Of a stretch of DNA of 64,000 nt, positions 49,994 through 58,011 are shown in pieces. The DNA lies in contig NZ_SMCV01000003.1 in the NCBI RefSeq assembly GCF_004342285.1, positions 495,546-559,545 on the forward strand. The letters run 5' to 3'. The DNA is from Klebsiella sp. BIGb0138. Lineage in GTDB: Bacteria > Pseudomonadota > Gammaproteobacteria > Enterobacterales > Enterobacteriaceae. The position numbers and the translations under genes were made by a program. Under the pieces are notes generated by a model. The model saw nothing but the letters and a program-made list of their open reading frames with translations. It made no database searches and was not told where the DNA came from. Numbering within the stretch: the stretch's first letter is position 1; each line of letters begins with the position of its first letter.

Positions 49994-50248
49994 TGCAATA
50001 AAAATTGTGAGTAAAAGCTCATCTGCAATTATTTCTATCCGATCGTTCGGCAACAGGGAAAAAACTTGGGTGAAATTTGTGATATCTATCGTAAAAATAA
50101 ATTTTCATTTTTGTTTATTTTGAAATAAATGTTGCGAAAACGTTTTTTATCTTACTGATTTTTATTGACTAAAAGCACTTTTTCTTCCTTGTTCTGACTA
50201 TGAAATTCATCATTGCAATTTTCATTGCTTGTAATCTATGTTTGCAAT
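49994..50248. promoter_or_regulatory. Divergent promoter region with repeated TGCAAT motifs
   Basis: The 336-base gap is AT-rich. TGCAAT occurs at 49994-49999 and 50024-50029 near rpiR, and at 50214-50219 (inside the palindrome ATTGCAAT) and 50243-50248 near the aldehyde dehydrogenase. The members of each pair are 29-30 bases apart, about three helical turns. TGTGA-tatcta-TCGTA (50078-50093) is a possible CRP site. Inferred RpiR operators plus catabolite control. Confidence 0.45.
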
Positions 50249-50284
50249 TAATGGTGATTTTAAGGCAGTGAGGCAGGCGGAGGA

Positions 50285-51727
50285 ATGACAACAATGTACG
50301 ACGATTATGGGCAGTTTATTGCGGGAGAGTGGCGTCGGGGGAGCGGTCCGGAATCGATCGAGGTATGCGATCCGGGTAATGGGCAGATTATCGGCCAGAT
50401 TACGGCGGCGGCAGAAAGCGATACTCAGGATGCGCTGCGTAGTGCCGGGCAGGGGCTGGCGCTTTGGCGGGAAACTCTTGCCTGGCAACGTGCCGATATC
50501 CTGCAGGCCGTGGCGCGAGAAATGGTGGCGATGGCGCCGGAGGCGGCGCTGACGATCTCCCGGGAAAGCGGTAAACCGTTGGCCCAGGCGAAACGTGAAT
50601 GGGAGCTGTCGGTCGATCAGTTTGTCTGGTACGCCGAAGAGGCGCGGCGTATCTACGGCCGCATTATCGAAAGCCGCGTGCCGGGCGGGCGTCTGGAGGT
50701 ACACCATGAACCGGTGGGGATCGTCGCCGCATTTACCGCCTGGAATTTCCCCGTGGTGCTGGTGGCACGCAAACTGGCTCCTGCCCTGGCGGCCGGCTGT
50801 GCCGTGGTGCTACGTCCCTCCAGTGAAGTCCCCGGTTCGGCAATGATGATTTTTGAATGCTTACGTCGGGCGGGTCTGCCCGCCGGCGTGGCGAATCTGG
50901 TGATCGGGCCGACCTCTGCCACCTACGAGCCGCTGGTCAGTTCGCCGCTGGTGAAGAAGATCTCGCTCACCGGGTCGACCCGGCTGGGGCAGCAGATGAT
51001 CCGCGACTCCGCTGCCACAATCAAACGCCTGAGCATGGAGCTGGGGGGGAACGCACCGGTGATCGTCTGGCCGGATGCCGACATCGATAAGGCGCTGGAT
51101 CTCTCGGTAGCCACCAAATTTGCCAACAGCGGTCAGGTGTGTGTGACCTGCGATCGTTTCTATGTTCATGAGAGCTGCTATGCCGCATTTGTCGACGGCT
51201 TTGCCGCGCGCGCCAGCAGACTGAAGGTCGGCTACGGGCTGGAGCCGGATACGCAAATGGGGCCGCTGATTCATCCCCGCCGTCTGGAGGAGATGGCAAG
51301 CATCGTCGAGGATGCCAGGCGTAAAGGCGGCCGGGTGGTGACCGGTGGACGGCGTATCGAGCGCAATGGCGGCTATTTCTTCGAACCGACGGTTATTGCC
51401 GACCTGCCGGATGAAGCGCGGGCGCTGGCCGAAGAAAACTTTGGCCCGATTGCCGCCATCACCTCTTTTGGCGATGACGATGACCTGTGGGCGCGGGTCA
51501 ACAATAGCGGTTTTGCGCTTTCCGCCTACGCCTTCACTCGTGATCCGGCCAGGATGCGTGAAACCGTCGCGCGTTTCGAATCCGGCATGGTGGGGATCAA
51601 CAGCTATGCGCTGGCGGCGGCAGAAGCGCCGTTTGGCGGCATTAAAGCCAGTGGCATGGGGCGGGAAGGGGGAAGCGAAGGTCTCCTCGACTATATGAAT
51701 GTCAAGCTGGCACAAATTGTGGTGTAA
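50285..51727 (+). CDS. NAD(P)-dependent aldehyde dehydrogenase
   Basis: 480-residue ALDH-superfamily enzyme, closest in feel to succinate-semialdehyde/lactaldehyde dehydrogenases. Catalytic Cys286 (NSGQVCVTC), general base Glu252 (MELGGNAP) and oxyanion Asn154 (TAWNFP) are present. The usual coenzyme-binding Lys of the KPS/KPA motif is Arg here (LRPSSEVPGS, near 177). It is probably not the CoA-acylating IolA type, whose standard partners are absent. An ATG three codons in (50294) is an alternative start. It is first gene of a four-gene plus-strand unit. Confidence 0.88.
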   Translation: MTTMYDDYGQFIAGEWRRGSGPESIEVCDPGNGQIIGQITAAAESDTQDALRSAGQGLALWRETLAWQRADILQAVAREMVAMAPEAALTISRESGKPLAQAKREWELSVDQFVWYAEEARRIYGRIIESRVPGGRLEVHHEPVGIVAAFTAWNFPVVLVARKLAPALAAGCAVVLRPSSEVPGSAMMIFECLRRAGLPAGVANLVIGPTSATYEPLVSSPLVKKISLTGSTRLGQQMIRDSAATIKRLSMELGGNAPVIVWPDADIDKALDLSVATKFANSGQVCVTCDRFYVHESCYAAFVDGFAARASRLKVGYGLEPDTQMGPLIHPRRLEEMASIVEDARRKGGRVVTGGRRIERNGGYFFEPTVIADLPDEARALAEENFGPIAAITSFGDDDDLWARVNNSGFALSAYAFTRDPARMRETVARFESGMVGINSYALAAAEAPFGGIKASGMGREGGSEGLLDYMNVKLAQIVV

Positions 51728-51736
51728 GGAGCAGCG

Positions 51737-52555
51737 ATGAAAACGAATAACATCAAAGCCTGCTGGGCGGCGGGGATACCGGTGCTGAACGGGTGGCTGA
51801 GTATCGCCAGTGCTTTCAGTGCCGAAATCATGGCGGAGCAGGGTTACGATGCGCTGACGATCGACCTGCAGCACGGTTTTATCGGGTATGACGATGCCAG
51901 GCCGATGCTGCAGGCGATGCGCGCCAGCGGCGTGGCGCCGATGGTACGCGTCCCGTGGCTGGAACCGGGGATGATTATGAAGGCGCTGGACGCCGGCGCC
52001 TGGGGGATTATCTGCCCGATGATTAACACCGCGGAGCAGGCGCGCGAGCTGGTCTCCTGCGTGCGCTATCCGCCTGCCGGCAGCCGCAGCTTTGGCCCAA
52101 CGCGCGTGACGTTCTCCGCCGGCCAGGATTACGGCCAGCATGCCGATGAGCAGGTCGTCTGCTTCGCCATGATTGAGACCGCAGAAGCCGTACGCAATCT
52201 TGACGCGATTCTCGATACCCCCGGTCTGGATGGCGTTTACATCGGCCCGGCGGATTTAACCCTCGGTCTGACGGGACGTCAATACCGCACCGGCTTCGAT
52301 CGGCAAGAGCCGGAGATCGTCGCGGCAATCCAGCAAATTGTCGCGGCGGCCCACCGCGCCGGGAAGCGAGCCGGTTTGCATAACGGCACGCCAGAATATG
52401 CGGCGAAGGCCGTCAGCTGGGGATTCGATCTGGTCACCGTCTCTAATGATGTACAGCTGCTGCGTTCCGCCGCCGCCGCCAGCGTTCAACGCTTTCACCA
52501 GCTGCAGGGGAATACCTCGCCGGCCGGGAGCGTTTCGCCGAAGGGGGGTTACTGA
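51737..52555 (+). CDS. HpcH/HpaI-family class II aldolase
   Basis: 272-residue metal-dependent pyruvate-type aldolase of the HpcH/HpaI family (relatives: 4-hydroxy-2-oxoheptanedioate, 2-keto-3-deoxy-L-rhamnonate and GarL aldolases). Catalytic His46 sits in DLQHGF, the conserved Arg in MVRVPW, the metal ligands are Glu in AMIETAEA and Asp in YIGPADLTLGLTG. These enzymes split non-phosphorylated 2-keto acids to pyruvate or a relative plus an aldehyde. It starts nine bases after the aldehyde dehydrogenase and overlaps the next gene (TGATG). Confidence 0.87.
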   Translation: MKTNNIKACWAAGIPVLNGWLSIASAFSAEIMAEQGYDALTIDLQHGFIGYDDARPMLQAMRASGVAPMVRVPWLEPGMIMKALDAGAWGIICPMINTAEQARELVSCVRYPPAGSRSFGPTRVTFSAGQDYGQHADEQVVCFAMIETAEAVRNLDAILDTPGLDGVYIGPADLTLGLTGRQYRTGFDRQEPEIVAAIQQIVAAAHRAGKRAGLHNGTPEYAAKAVSWGFDLVTVSNDVQLLRSAAAASVQRFHQLQGNTSPAGSVSPKGGY

Positions 52556-53547
52556 TGCCGCATGTTCTGGTGGCCGGGAAAATTCATCCCGCAGGAATTG
52601 AGCTGTTGCGTCGTGCCCCGGGATTTACCGTCGAACTGATTTCGCCGGTGAGCGTTGACAGCTATGCGCCGTTTTTGCCGCAGGCCGATGCCTTATTGAT
52701 TCGTACCCAGCCGCTGACGGCCGTAGAGATTGCGAGTGCCCGGCAGTTGAAGATCGTCTCACGTCACGGCGTAGGTTATGACTCGGTCGATATCGCAGCG
52801 CTGAGCGCCCGGCACATTCCGCTGGCCGTGGTGGGCGATGTGAATTCGCGTTCGGTGGCGGAGCATACCCTCGCGCTGCTGCTCGCGTTGGCGAAGCGGG
52901 TCTGTTACTTCGACCAGGCGATTCGTGCAGGAGACTGGAACAGTCGGAACACCTTTTCTGCCGTCGAACTGGCGGAAAGAACGCTGTTTATCCTCGGATT
53001 CGGCCGTATTGGCAGGGAGGTCGCCCGACTCGCGCAGGCTTTTCGCATGAAGGTGGTGGCCTGGGATCCTTATGTGGCCGATAGCGCGTTTGCCGATCTC
53101 GGTGTTGCCCGGGTTCGGGATATTGACGCCGGGCTGCAGGAAGCGGATGCCGTCACTGTACATCTGCCGCGGGTAGGCGATCGGCCGCTGATCGGTCGGG
53201 CGGAACTGGCGCAGCTCAAACCCGGAGCGTTGCTCATTAATACCGCCAGAGGGGGCATCATTGATGAGCAGGGGTTGGCCGACGCGTTGGCCGCCAATCG
53301 TCTCGGCGGGGCGGCGCTGGATGTTCTGGAATGCGAACCGGCGGATCTGGCCTCCGTGCTGCTGGAACACAAAGACCGCCTGATCCTGACGCCACACAGC
53401 GCCGGGTTGACCGGCGAAGCGGCGATGCGCATGTCGGTATCGGCGGCGCAGAATATTATCGATTATTTCAACGAACGTCTGGAACCGTCGCTGGTCGTCA
53501 ACCCTGAAGTGCTGGCGATCAATGCGGTGATGAACCCATTACCTTGA
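52555..53547 (+). CDS. D-2-hydroxyacid dehydrogenase family protein
   Basis: 330 residues, phosphoglycerate-dehydrogenase-like. The NAD fold motif is GFGRIG, the catalytic Arg lies in NTARGGIID, the Glu in LECEP and the His in TPHSAG. It would interconvert a 2-hydroxy acid and 2-keto acid, or a semialdehyde and hydroxy acid, linked to the aldolase products. The start codon overlaps the aldolase stop. The regulatory ACT domain of SerA is absent. Confidence 0.86.
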   Translation: MPHVLVAGKIHPAGIELLRRAPGFTVELISPVSVDSYAPFLPQADALLIRTQPLTAVEIASARQLKIVSRHGVGYDSVDIAALSARHIPLAVVGDVNSRSVAEHTLALLLALAKRVCYFDQAIRAGDWNSRNTFSAVELAERTLFILGFGRIGREVARLAQAFRMKVVAWDPYVADSAFADLGVARVRDIDAGLQEADAVTVHLPRVGDRPLIGRAELAQLKPGALLINTARGGIIDEQGLADALAANRLGGAALDVLECEPADLASVLLEHKDRLILTPHSAGLTGEAAMRMSVSAAQNIIDYFNERLEPSLVVNPEVLAINAVMNPLP

Positions 53548-53573
53548 AGCCTGAAGACCCTGTGGAGAATACC

Positions 53574-54569
53574 ATGATAAAAGTTGCTGTCCTTGGCGCC
53601 GGGCGCATCGGCCATGTTCATGCGGCTAACGTAGCAGGCCATCCCGATGCCGTGCTGGCGGCGGTTGCCGATCCCTTTATTGAAAGTGCGCAGAAACTGA
53701 CGGCGGCATATGGCGGACGAGCGATAAGCGATCCGCTGGAGGCTATCGCCGACCCGACTATTGATGCGGTGGTGATCGGAACGCCGACGGATACCCACGT
53801 GAGCCTGATGCTGGCTGCGGCGCAGGCTGGGAAGGCGGTATTATGTGAAAAGCCGGTCGATCTGGATATTCAAAAAGCGCGCGCAGCCCAGCGGGCGCTG
53901 GGGGAAAATGCCTCCCGGGTCATGTTGGGGTTTAACCGCCGTTTTGACCCGGGTTTTAGCGAAATTCACCAGCGTCTGCGGGCGGGAGAGATTGGCGAGC
54001 TGCATCAGCTGCTGATTACCAGCCGCGATCCTGGCCTGGCCCCGATGAACTACCTCAAACATTCCGGTGGCATATTCCGCGATATGGCGATCCATGATTT
54101 CGATCTTGCGCGCTGGATCCTCGGCGAGGAGCCGGTGGAAGTCTTTGCCAGCGGTAGCCGGCTGTTTGCACCTGAACTGGAGACGCTGGGCGACTACGAT
54201 ACCGTGATGGTGCAGCTGCGTACCGCTTCCGGCAAGCAGTGTCAGATTAACTGCAGCCGACAGGCGGTGTATGGCTACGACCAGAGGATCGAAGCCTTTG
54301 GCGCGGGCGGCATGCTGCTTAACGACAATCAGCGTGAGACCAGCGTACGCCGCTACGGCGCCCAAGAGACGGAAGTCCGTGGCCCACTGCTTAATTTCTT
54401 TATGCAACGCTATACCGACGCCTATCGTCTGGAGATGGCGGCGTTTATCAGTGCGGTAAAACAAGGGGGAGATGTACCGGTAAATATTCACGATGGCTGT
54501 GCGGCATTAGCCCTGGCAGACGCCGCACAATTATCGGCGGATACCCAGCAGGTCGTAAGATTGAATTAA
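53574..54569 (+). CDS. iolG: Inositol 2-dehydrogenase-like protein (IolG family)
   Basis: 331-residue Gfo/Idh/MocA oxidoreductase. The Rossmann motif is GAGRIG (8-13), the EKP motif has Lys93 (CEKPVD), and the catalytic Asp170 and His174 (RDMAIHDFD) line up with those of B. subtilis IolG. It would oxidise a cyclitol to its inosose with NAD, the first step toward the IolD substrate. The ATG at 53574 follows GGAGAATACC; the 10-residue extension overlaps the upstream gene. Confidence 0.82.
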   Translation: MIKVAVLGAGRIGHVHAANVAGHPDAVLAAVADPFIESAQKLTAAYGGRAISDPLEAIADPTIDAVVIGTPTDTHVSLMLAAAQAGKAVLCEKPVDLDIQKARAAQRALGENASRVMLGFNRRFDPGFSEIHQRLRAGEIGELHQLLITSRDPGLAPMNYLKHSGGIFRDMAIHDFDLARWILGEEPVEVFASGSRLFAPELETLGDYDTVMVQLRTASGKQCQINCSRQAVYGYDQRIEAFGAGGMLLNDNQRETSVRRYGAQETEVRGPLLNFFMQRYTDAYRLEMAAFISAVKQGGDVPVNIHDGCAALALADAAQLSADTQQVVRLN

Positions 54570-54736
54570 CAGTTTTCTACAAAATATATCTGGATGAGTT
54601 GATGCCGCTGGCTATTTCCCTATGGTGGGACGGTGAACGCTTTGCTGAATATAGCCATTCAACGTAACGAACCGGGAAATTTTATTTATATTTTTCGGTG
54701 CAAATTTAAAGCTAATCATTTATCTGGAAGATGAAC

Positions 54737-55663
54737 ATGAAAAAAATAACCTTACTGTGCCTTGCCTCATTATTAGCCAGCCCTGCCGCCATGGCTCTTC
54801 AGGTTGGTGTAACGATGGCGCAAATGGATGATGTTTTCCTTTCACGGCTGCGCGGTTATATTGCCGAACGGGCAAAAACCTATCCCGATATGAAAGTGCA
54901 ATTTGAAGATGCTCAGGGGGCGGTCGATAAATCCCTTGGCCAGGTGCAAAGTTTTATTAATGCCAGGGTCGACGTCATTATCGTTAACCCGGTCGATACT
55001 CAGGGGACAAAAAATATTACCGAGGCGGCCCGGGCGGCGAAGATCCCGCTAATCTATCTCAACCGTATGCCCTCTGATTCGAAAATGGGCGACGGCGTGA
55101 GCTATATCGGCAGCGACGAAATCGAAGCCGGGCGTCTGCAGATGCAGTATCTCGCTGACATGGTAAAGGATCGCAAAAGCGTCAACGTCGCGATTATGAA
55201 AGGGCTGTTAAATAATGACGCTACCCGCTTCAGAACCCAGGGGGCCAAAGAGGTGATCGCCAAACACCCAAATATGCATGTGGTGCTCGAGGACACCGCC
55301 AAATGGATGCGCGAAGATGGCATGAATCTGATGAATAACTGGATCTTAACCGGCCAAAAAATCGATATTCTTTCGGCCAACGCGGATGAAATGGCTATCG
55401 GCGCGGCGATGGCGATTAAAAGCAACGGTATGAAGGTTGGTAAAGATATTCTGGTGGGCGGGACCGATGGCGGAAATAATGGTCTGCAGGCCATGAAAAC
55501 CGGCATGATGACTGTTACCGTATTTCAGGATGCCAAAGCCCAGGCCTTCGGCGCCGTCGATATGGCTGAGAAAATATCGAAAGGAGAAAAGGTTAAAGAT
55601 ATTGAATTTATCCCCTTCCAGCTTATTACCCCGGAAAATTATCAGAAATTTATGACCCATTAA
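54737..55663 (+). CDS. Periplasmic sugar-binding protein (RbsB-like), orphan
   Basis: 308 residues. The signal peptide is 1-20 (MKKITLLCLASLLASPAAMA). The mature part is a Peripla_BP_4 ribose/inositol-binding fold, with DVIIVNPVDTQ, GSDEIEAGRLQ and GGTDGGNNGLQAM as the typical hinge and ligand stretches. The family binds pentoses, hexoses or myo-inositol for ABC import. No permease or ATPase gene lies in the window, so it must use components encoded elsewhere or serve as a sensor. GGAAG supports the ATG at 54737 over 54731. Confidence 0.85.
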   Translation: MKKITLLCLASLLASPAAMALQVGVTMAQMDDVFLSRLRGYIAERAKTYPDMKVQFEDAQGAVDKSLGQVQSFINARVDVIIVNPVDTQGTKNITEAARAAKIPLIYLNRMPSDSKMGDGVSYIGSDEIEAGRLQMQYLADMVKDRKSVNVAIMKGLLNNDATRFRTQGAKEVIAKHPNMHVVLEDTAKWMREDGMNLMNNWILTGQKIDILSANADEMAIGAAMAIKSNGMKVGKDILVGGTDGGNNGLQAMKTGMMTVTVFQDAKAQAFGAVDMAEKISKGEKVKDIEFIPFQLITPENYQKFMTH

Positions 55664-55688
55664 TCACGGGACAGTCAACGCACAATAA

Positions 55689-55715
55689 GTGCACTGATGA
55701 GGTTTATTAGTGCAC
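55689..55715 (+). promoter_or_regulatory. Hairpin after the binding-protein gene
   Basis: GTGCACT (55689-55695) pairs with AGTGCAC (55709-55715) over 13 bases, between the binding-protein stop and the next ribosome site. Such stems often stabilise binding-protein mRNA; there is no T run. Confidence 0.5.
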
Positions 55716-55734
55716 GTTCTATTACGGAGTTTTT

Positions 55735-56787
55735 ATGCTTACGATGAAAGGTCCTGGCGTTTTTCTTGCGCAGTTTGCCCGGGATGAAGCGCCTTTTCAT
55801 TCGCTGAACGCGATTGCCGGCTGGGCGGCAGCAAAAGGGTTTAAAGGGGTGGAAATTCCCAGCTGGGATTCGCGCCTGATTAACCTCGAACGCGCGGCGG
55901 AGAGCCAGACCTATGCCGATGAAGTGCTGGGCGTCCTCGATGAACACGGGCTGGCATTGACCGACCTCGCCAGCCATCTGCAGGGACAGCTGGTGGCGCT
56001 GCATCCGGCTTTCGATCTGCCTGCCGATAGCTTTGCCCCGTCGGCGCTGCGCAATAATCCACGGGAGCGCCAGCAGTGGGCAAGCGAGCAGCTGCTGCTG
56101 GCGGCAAAGGCTTCGCGGCGGCTGGGATTGACGAAGCATGTCACCTTTTCCGGTACCCTGCTGTGGCCCTATCTCTACCCCTATCCGCAGTGGCCGGAAG
56201 GGTTGATTGAAGAGGGGTTTACCGAGCTGGCCCGCCGCTGGACGCCGATCCTCAACGCCTTTGATGAACAAGGCGTCGATCTGTGTTACGAAATCCATCC
56301 CACTGAAGATCTTCATGATGGACTGACCTTTGAGCGTTTCCTGGAAAAAACGGGTAATCACCGGCGCTGCAACATCATGTATGACCCGAGCCACTTGATC
56401 TTACAGGGCATGGATTACCTGACCTACATCGACCATTACCACGAACGCATTAAAGCATTTCACGTTAAGGATGCCGAGTTTCGCCCGGACGGCAAAACCG
56501 GCGCCTATGGCGGCTATCAGCCGTGGAGTCGCCGGGCGGGGCGCTTTCGTTCGCCGGGAGACGGGCAGATCGACTTCGGGGCGATCTTTTCAAAACTGAC
56601 CGGCTATGACTTTGACGGCTGGGCGGTTCTTGAATGGGAATGCTGTTTTAAGAATCCGGAAGACGGAGCCCGGGAGGGGGCGCAGTTTATCGCGGAACAC
56701 ATCATAAAGGTGACCGATCAATCCTTTGATGATTTCTGTAAATCCTATGCCGATCGTTCGGTAAACCGAAGCATTCTCGGACTTTAA
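55735..56787 (+). CDS. TIM-barrel sugar isomerase/epimerase (IolE/IolH-like)
   Basis: 350-residue AP_endonuc_2 (xylose-isomerase-like) barrel. The likely metal ligands are Glu186 (YEIHP), Asp217 with His220 (YDPSH), His243 (AFHVKDAE) and Glu300 (LEWE). Relatives include inosose dehydratase IolE, inosose isomerase IolI and 3-keto-glycoside epimerases. It is longer than IolE (about 300). Paired with the Gfo/Idh gene ten bases downstream, it may isomerise or dehydrate a keto-cyclitol. ACGGAG precedes the ATG. Confidence 0.83.
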   Translation: MLTMKGPGVFLAQFARDEAPFHSLNAIAGWAAAKGFKGVEIPSWDSRLINLERAAESQTYADEVLGVLDEHGLALTDLASHLQGQLVALHPAFDLPADSFAPSALRNNPRERQQWASEQLLLAAKASRRLGLTKHVTFSGTLLWPYLYPYPQWPEGLIEEGFTELARRWTPILNAFDEQGVDLCYEIHPTEDLHDGLTFERFLEKTGNHRRCNIMYDPSHLILQGMDYLTYIDHYHERIKAFHVKDAEFRPDGKTGAYGGYQPWSRRAGRFRSPGDGQIDFGAIFSKLTGYDFDGWAVLEWECCFKNPEDGAREGAQFIAEHIIKVTDQSFDDFCKSYADRSVNRSILGL

Positions 56788-56796
56788 GAGGGCAAA

Positions 56797-57969
56797 ATGA
56801 GCAGACAAACTTTGCAGGGACGGCGTATTCGCTTAGGAATGGTGGGCGGCGGAGAGGGGGCTTATATCGGCGGAATTCATCGCTTTGCCGCACGGCTTGA
56901 CGACCGTTACGCGCTGGTGGCCGGCGCATTTGACGTCGATGCGGAAAGGGGACGGGCGTTTGCTCTCGACAATTTGATCGCCGAAGATCGCGCCTATAGC
57001 GATTATCAGAGCATGATTGCCGCCGAAGCGGCCCGCGAGGACGGCGTTGATATCATCGCTATCTGTACGCCGAATTTTACCCATTTCCCGATAGCCCGCG
57101 CCTGCCTTGAAGCGGGGATTGATGTCATTTGCGAAAAGCCGCTCACCACCACCCTGGCGGAGGCGGAGGCGCTGCAGGAGATCGTGGCGCGAACCGGGCG
57201 TTTCCTCGGCGTGACCTACACCTACTCGGGTTACCCGATGGTTGTGGAGGCGCGTGCGCGGATCGCGGCAGGGCTGCTGGGTAAGGTACGCACCGTGCAG
57301 GTGGAATATCCACTGGAGTGGATGGCCACCGGCGTGGAGCTGAAGAATAACCAGCAGGCGGCCTGGCGGGTCGACCCGCTGAAAAACGGCCGCGGCGGGT
57401 CGATTGGCGATATTGGCACGCACGCCTACCATCTGGCCGGGTACGTCACGGGGCTGAAGGCGCAGAGCGTGCTGGCGGATTTAGCCACTTTTGTTGAAGG
57501 CCGCGCTCTGGATGATAATGCGCATGTGCTGATCCGCTATGAAGGCGGCGCGCGTGGGATGTTGTGGTCTTCGCAGGTGGCTATCGGCTGCGCCAACGCG
57601 CTGCGTCTGCGGGTTTTTGGCGAAAAAGGCAGTTTGATCTGGTTCCAGGAGCAACCCAACGAACTGGTTTTCACTCCGTTAGAAGGGGTGACGCAAATCA
57701 TTAAGCGCGGGCGCGCGGATCTGGATGCGCTAACGCAAGCGCGTACCCGCACGCCGCCGGGCCATCCTGAAGGCTATATCGAGGCGTTCAGCAACCTCTA
57801 CAGCGGCTTCGCCGCAGCCTTGCATAGCCGTGAGGCGCAGCAGGCGCTCAGCGTGACGGGGGCCGCCGTACCGCAGGTATACGATGGGCTTAAAGGCGTG
57901 GCGTTTGTCGATGCGGTTGTCGACAGCCATGAGCAGGGATCGGTGTGGGTCACGCCAGCATACCGCTGA
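56797..57969 (+). CDS. Gfo/Idh/MocA-family oxidoreductase (second)
   Basis: 390 residues, longer than the IolG-like protein and of a different subfamily. The nucleotide motif is GGGEGAYIG (17-25), the EKP motif has Lys114 (CEKPLTT), and the catalytic pair is Asp205/His209 (GDIGTHAYH). Such enzymes oxidise inositols or the C3 hydroxyl of glycosides. The neighbouring TIM-barrel protein makes a keto-sugar dehydrogenase/isomerase pair. It ends 43 bases before the convergent LacI-type gene. Confidence 0.85.
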   Translation: MSRQTLQGRRIRLGMVGGGEGAYIGGIHRFAARLDDRYALVAGAFDVDAERGRAFALDNLIAEDRAYSDYQSMIAAEAAREDGVDIIAICTPNFTHFPIARACLEAGIDVICEKPLTTTLAEAEALQEIVARTGRFLGVTYTYSGYPMVVEARARIAAGLLGKVRTVQVEYPLEWMATGVELKNNQQAAWRVDPLKNGRGGSIGDIGTHAYHLAGYVTGLKAQSVLADLATFVEGRALDDNAHVLIRYEGGARGMLWSSQVAIGCANALRLRVFGEKGSLIWFQEQPNELVFTPLEGVTQIIKRGRADLDALTQARTRTPPGHPEGYIEAFSNLYSGFAAALHSREAQQALSVTGAAVPQVYDGLKGVAFVDAVVDSHEQGSVWVTPAYR

Positions 57970-58011
57970 GGCGACGTGGATGCGCATTCTTCATCGAGTG
58001 CGCATCTTGCT

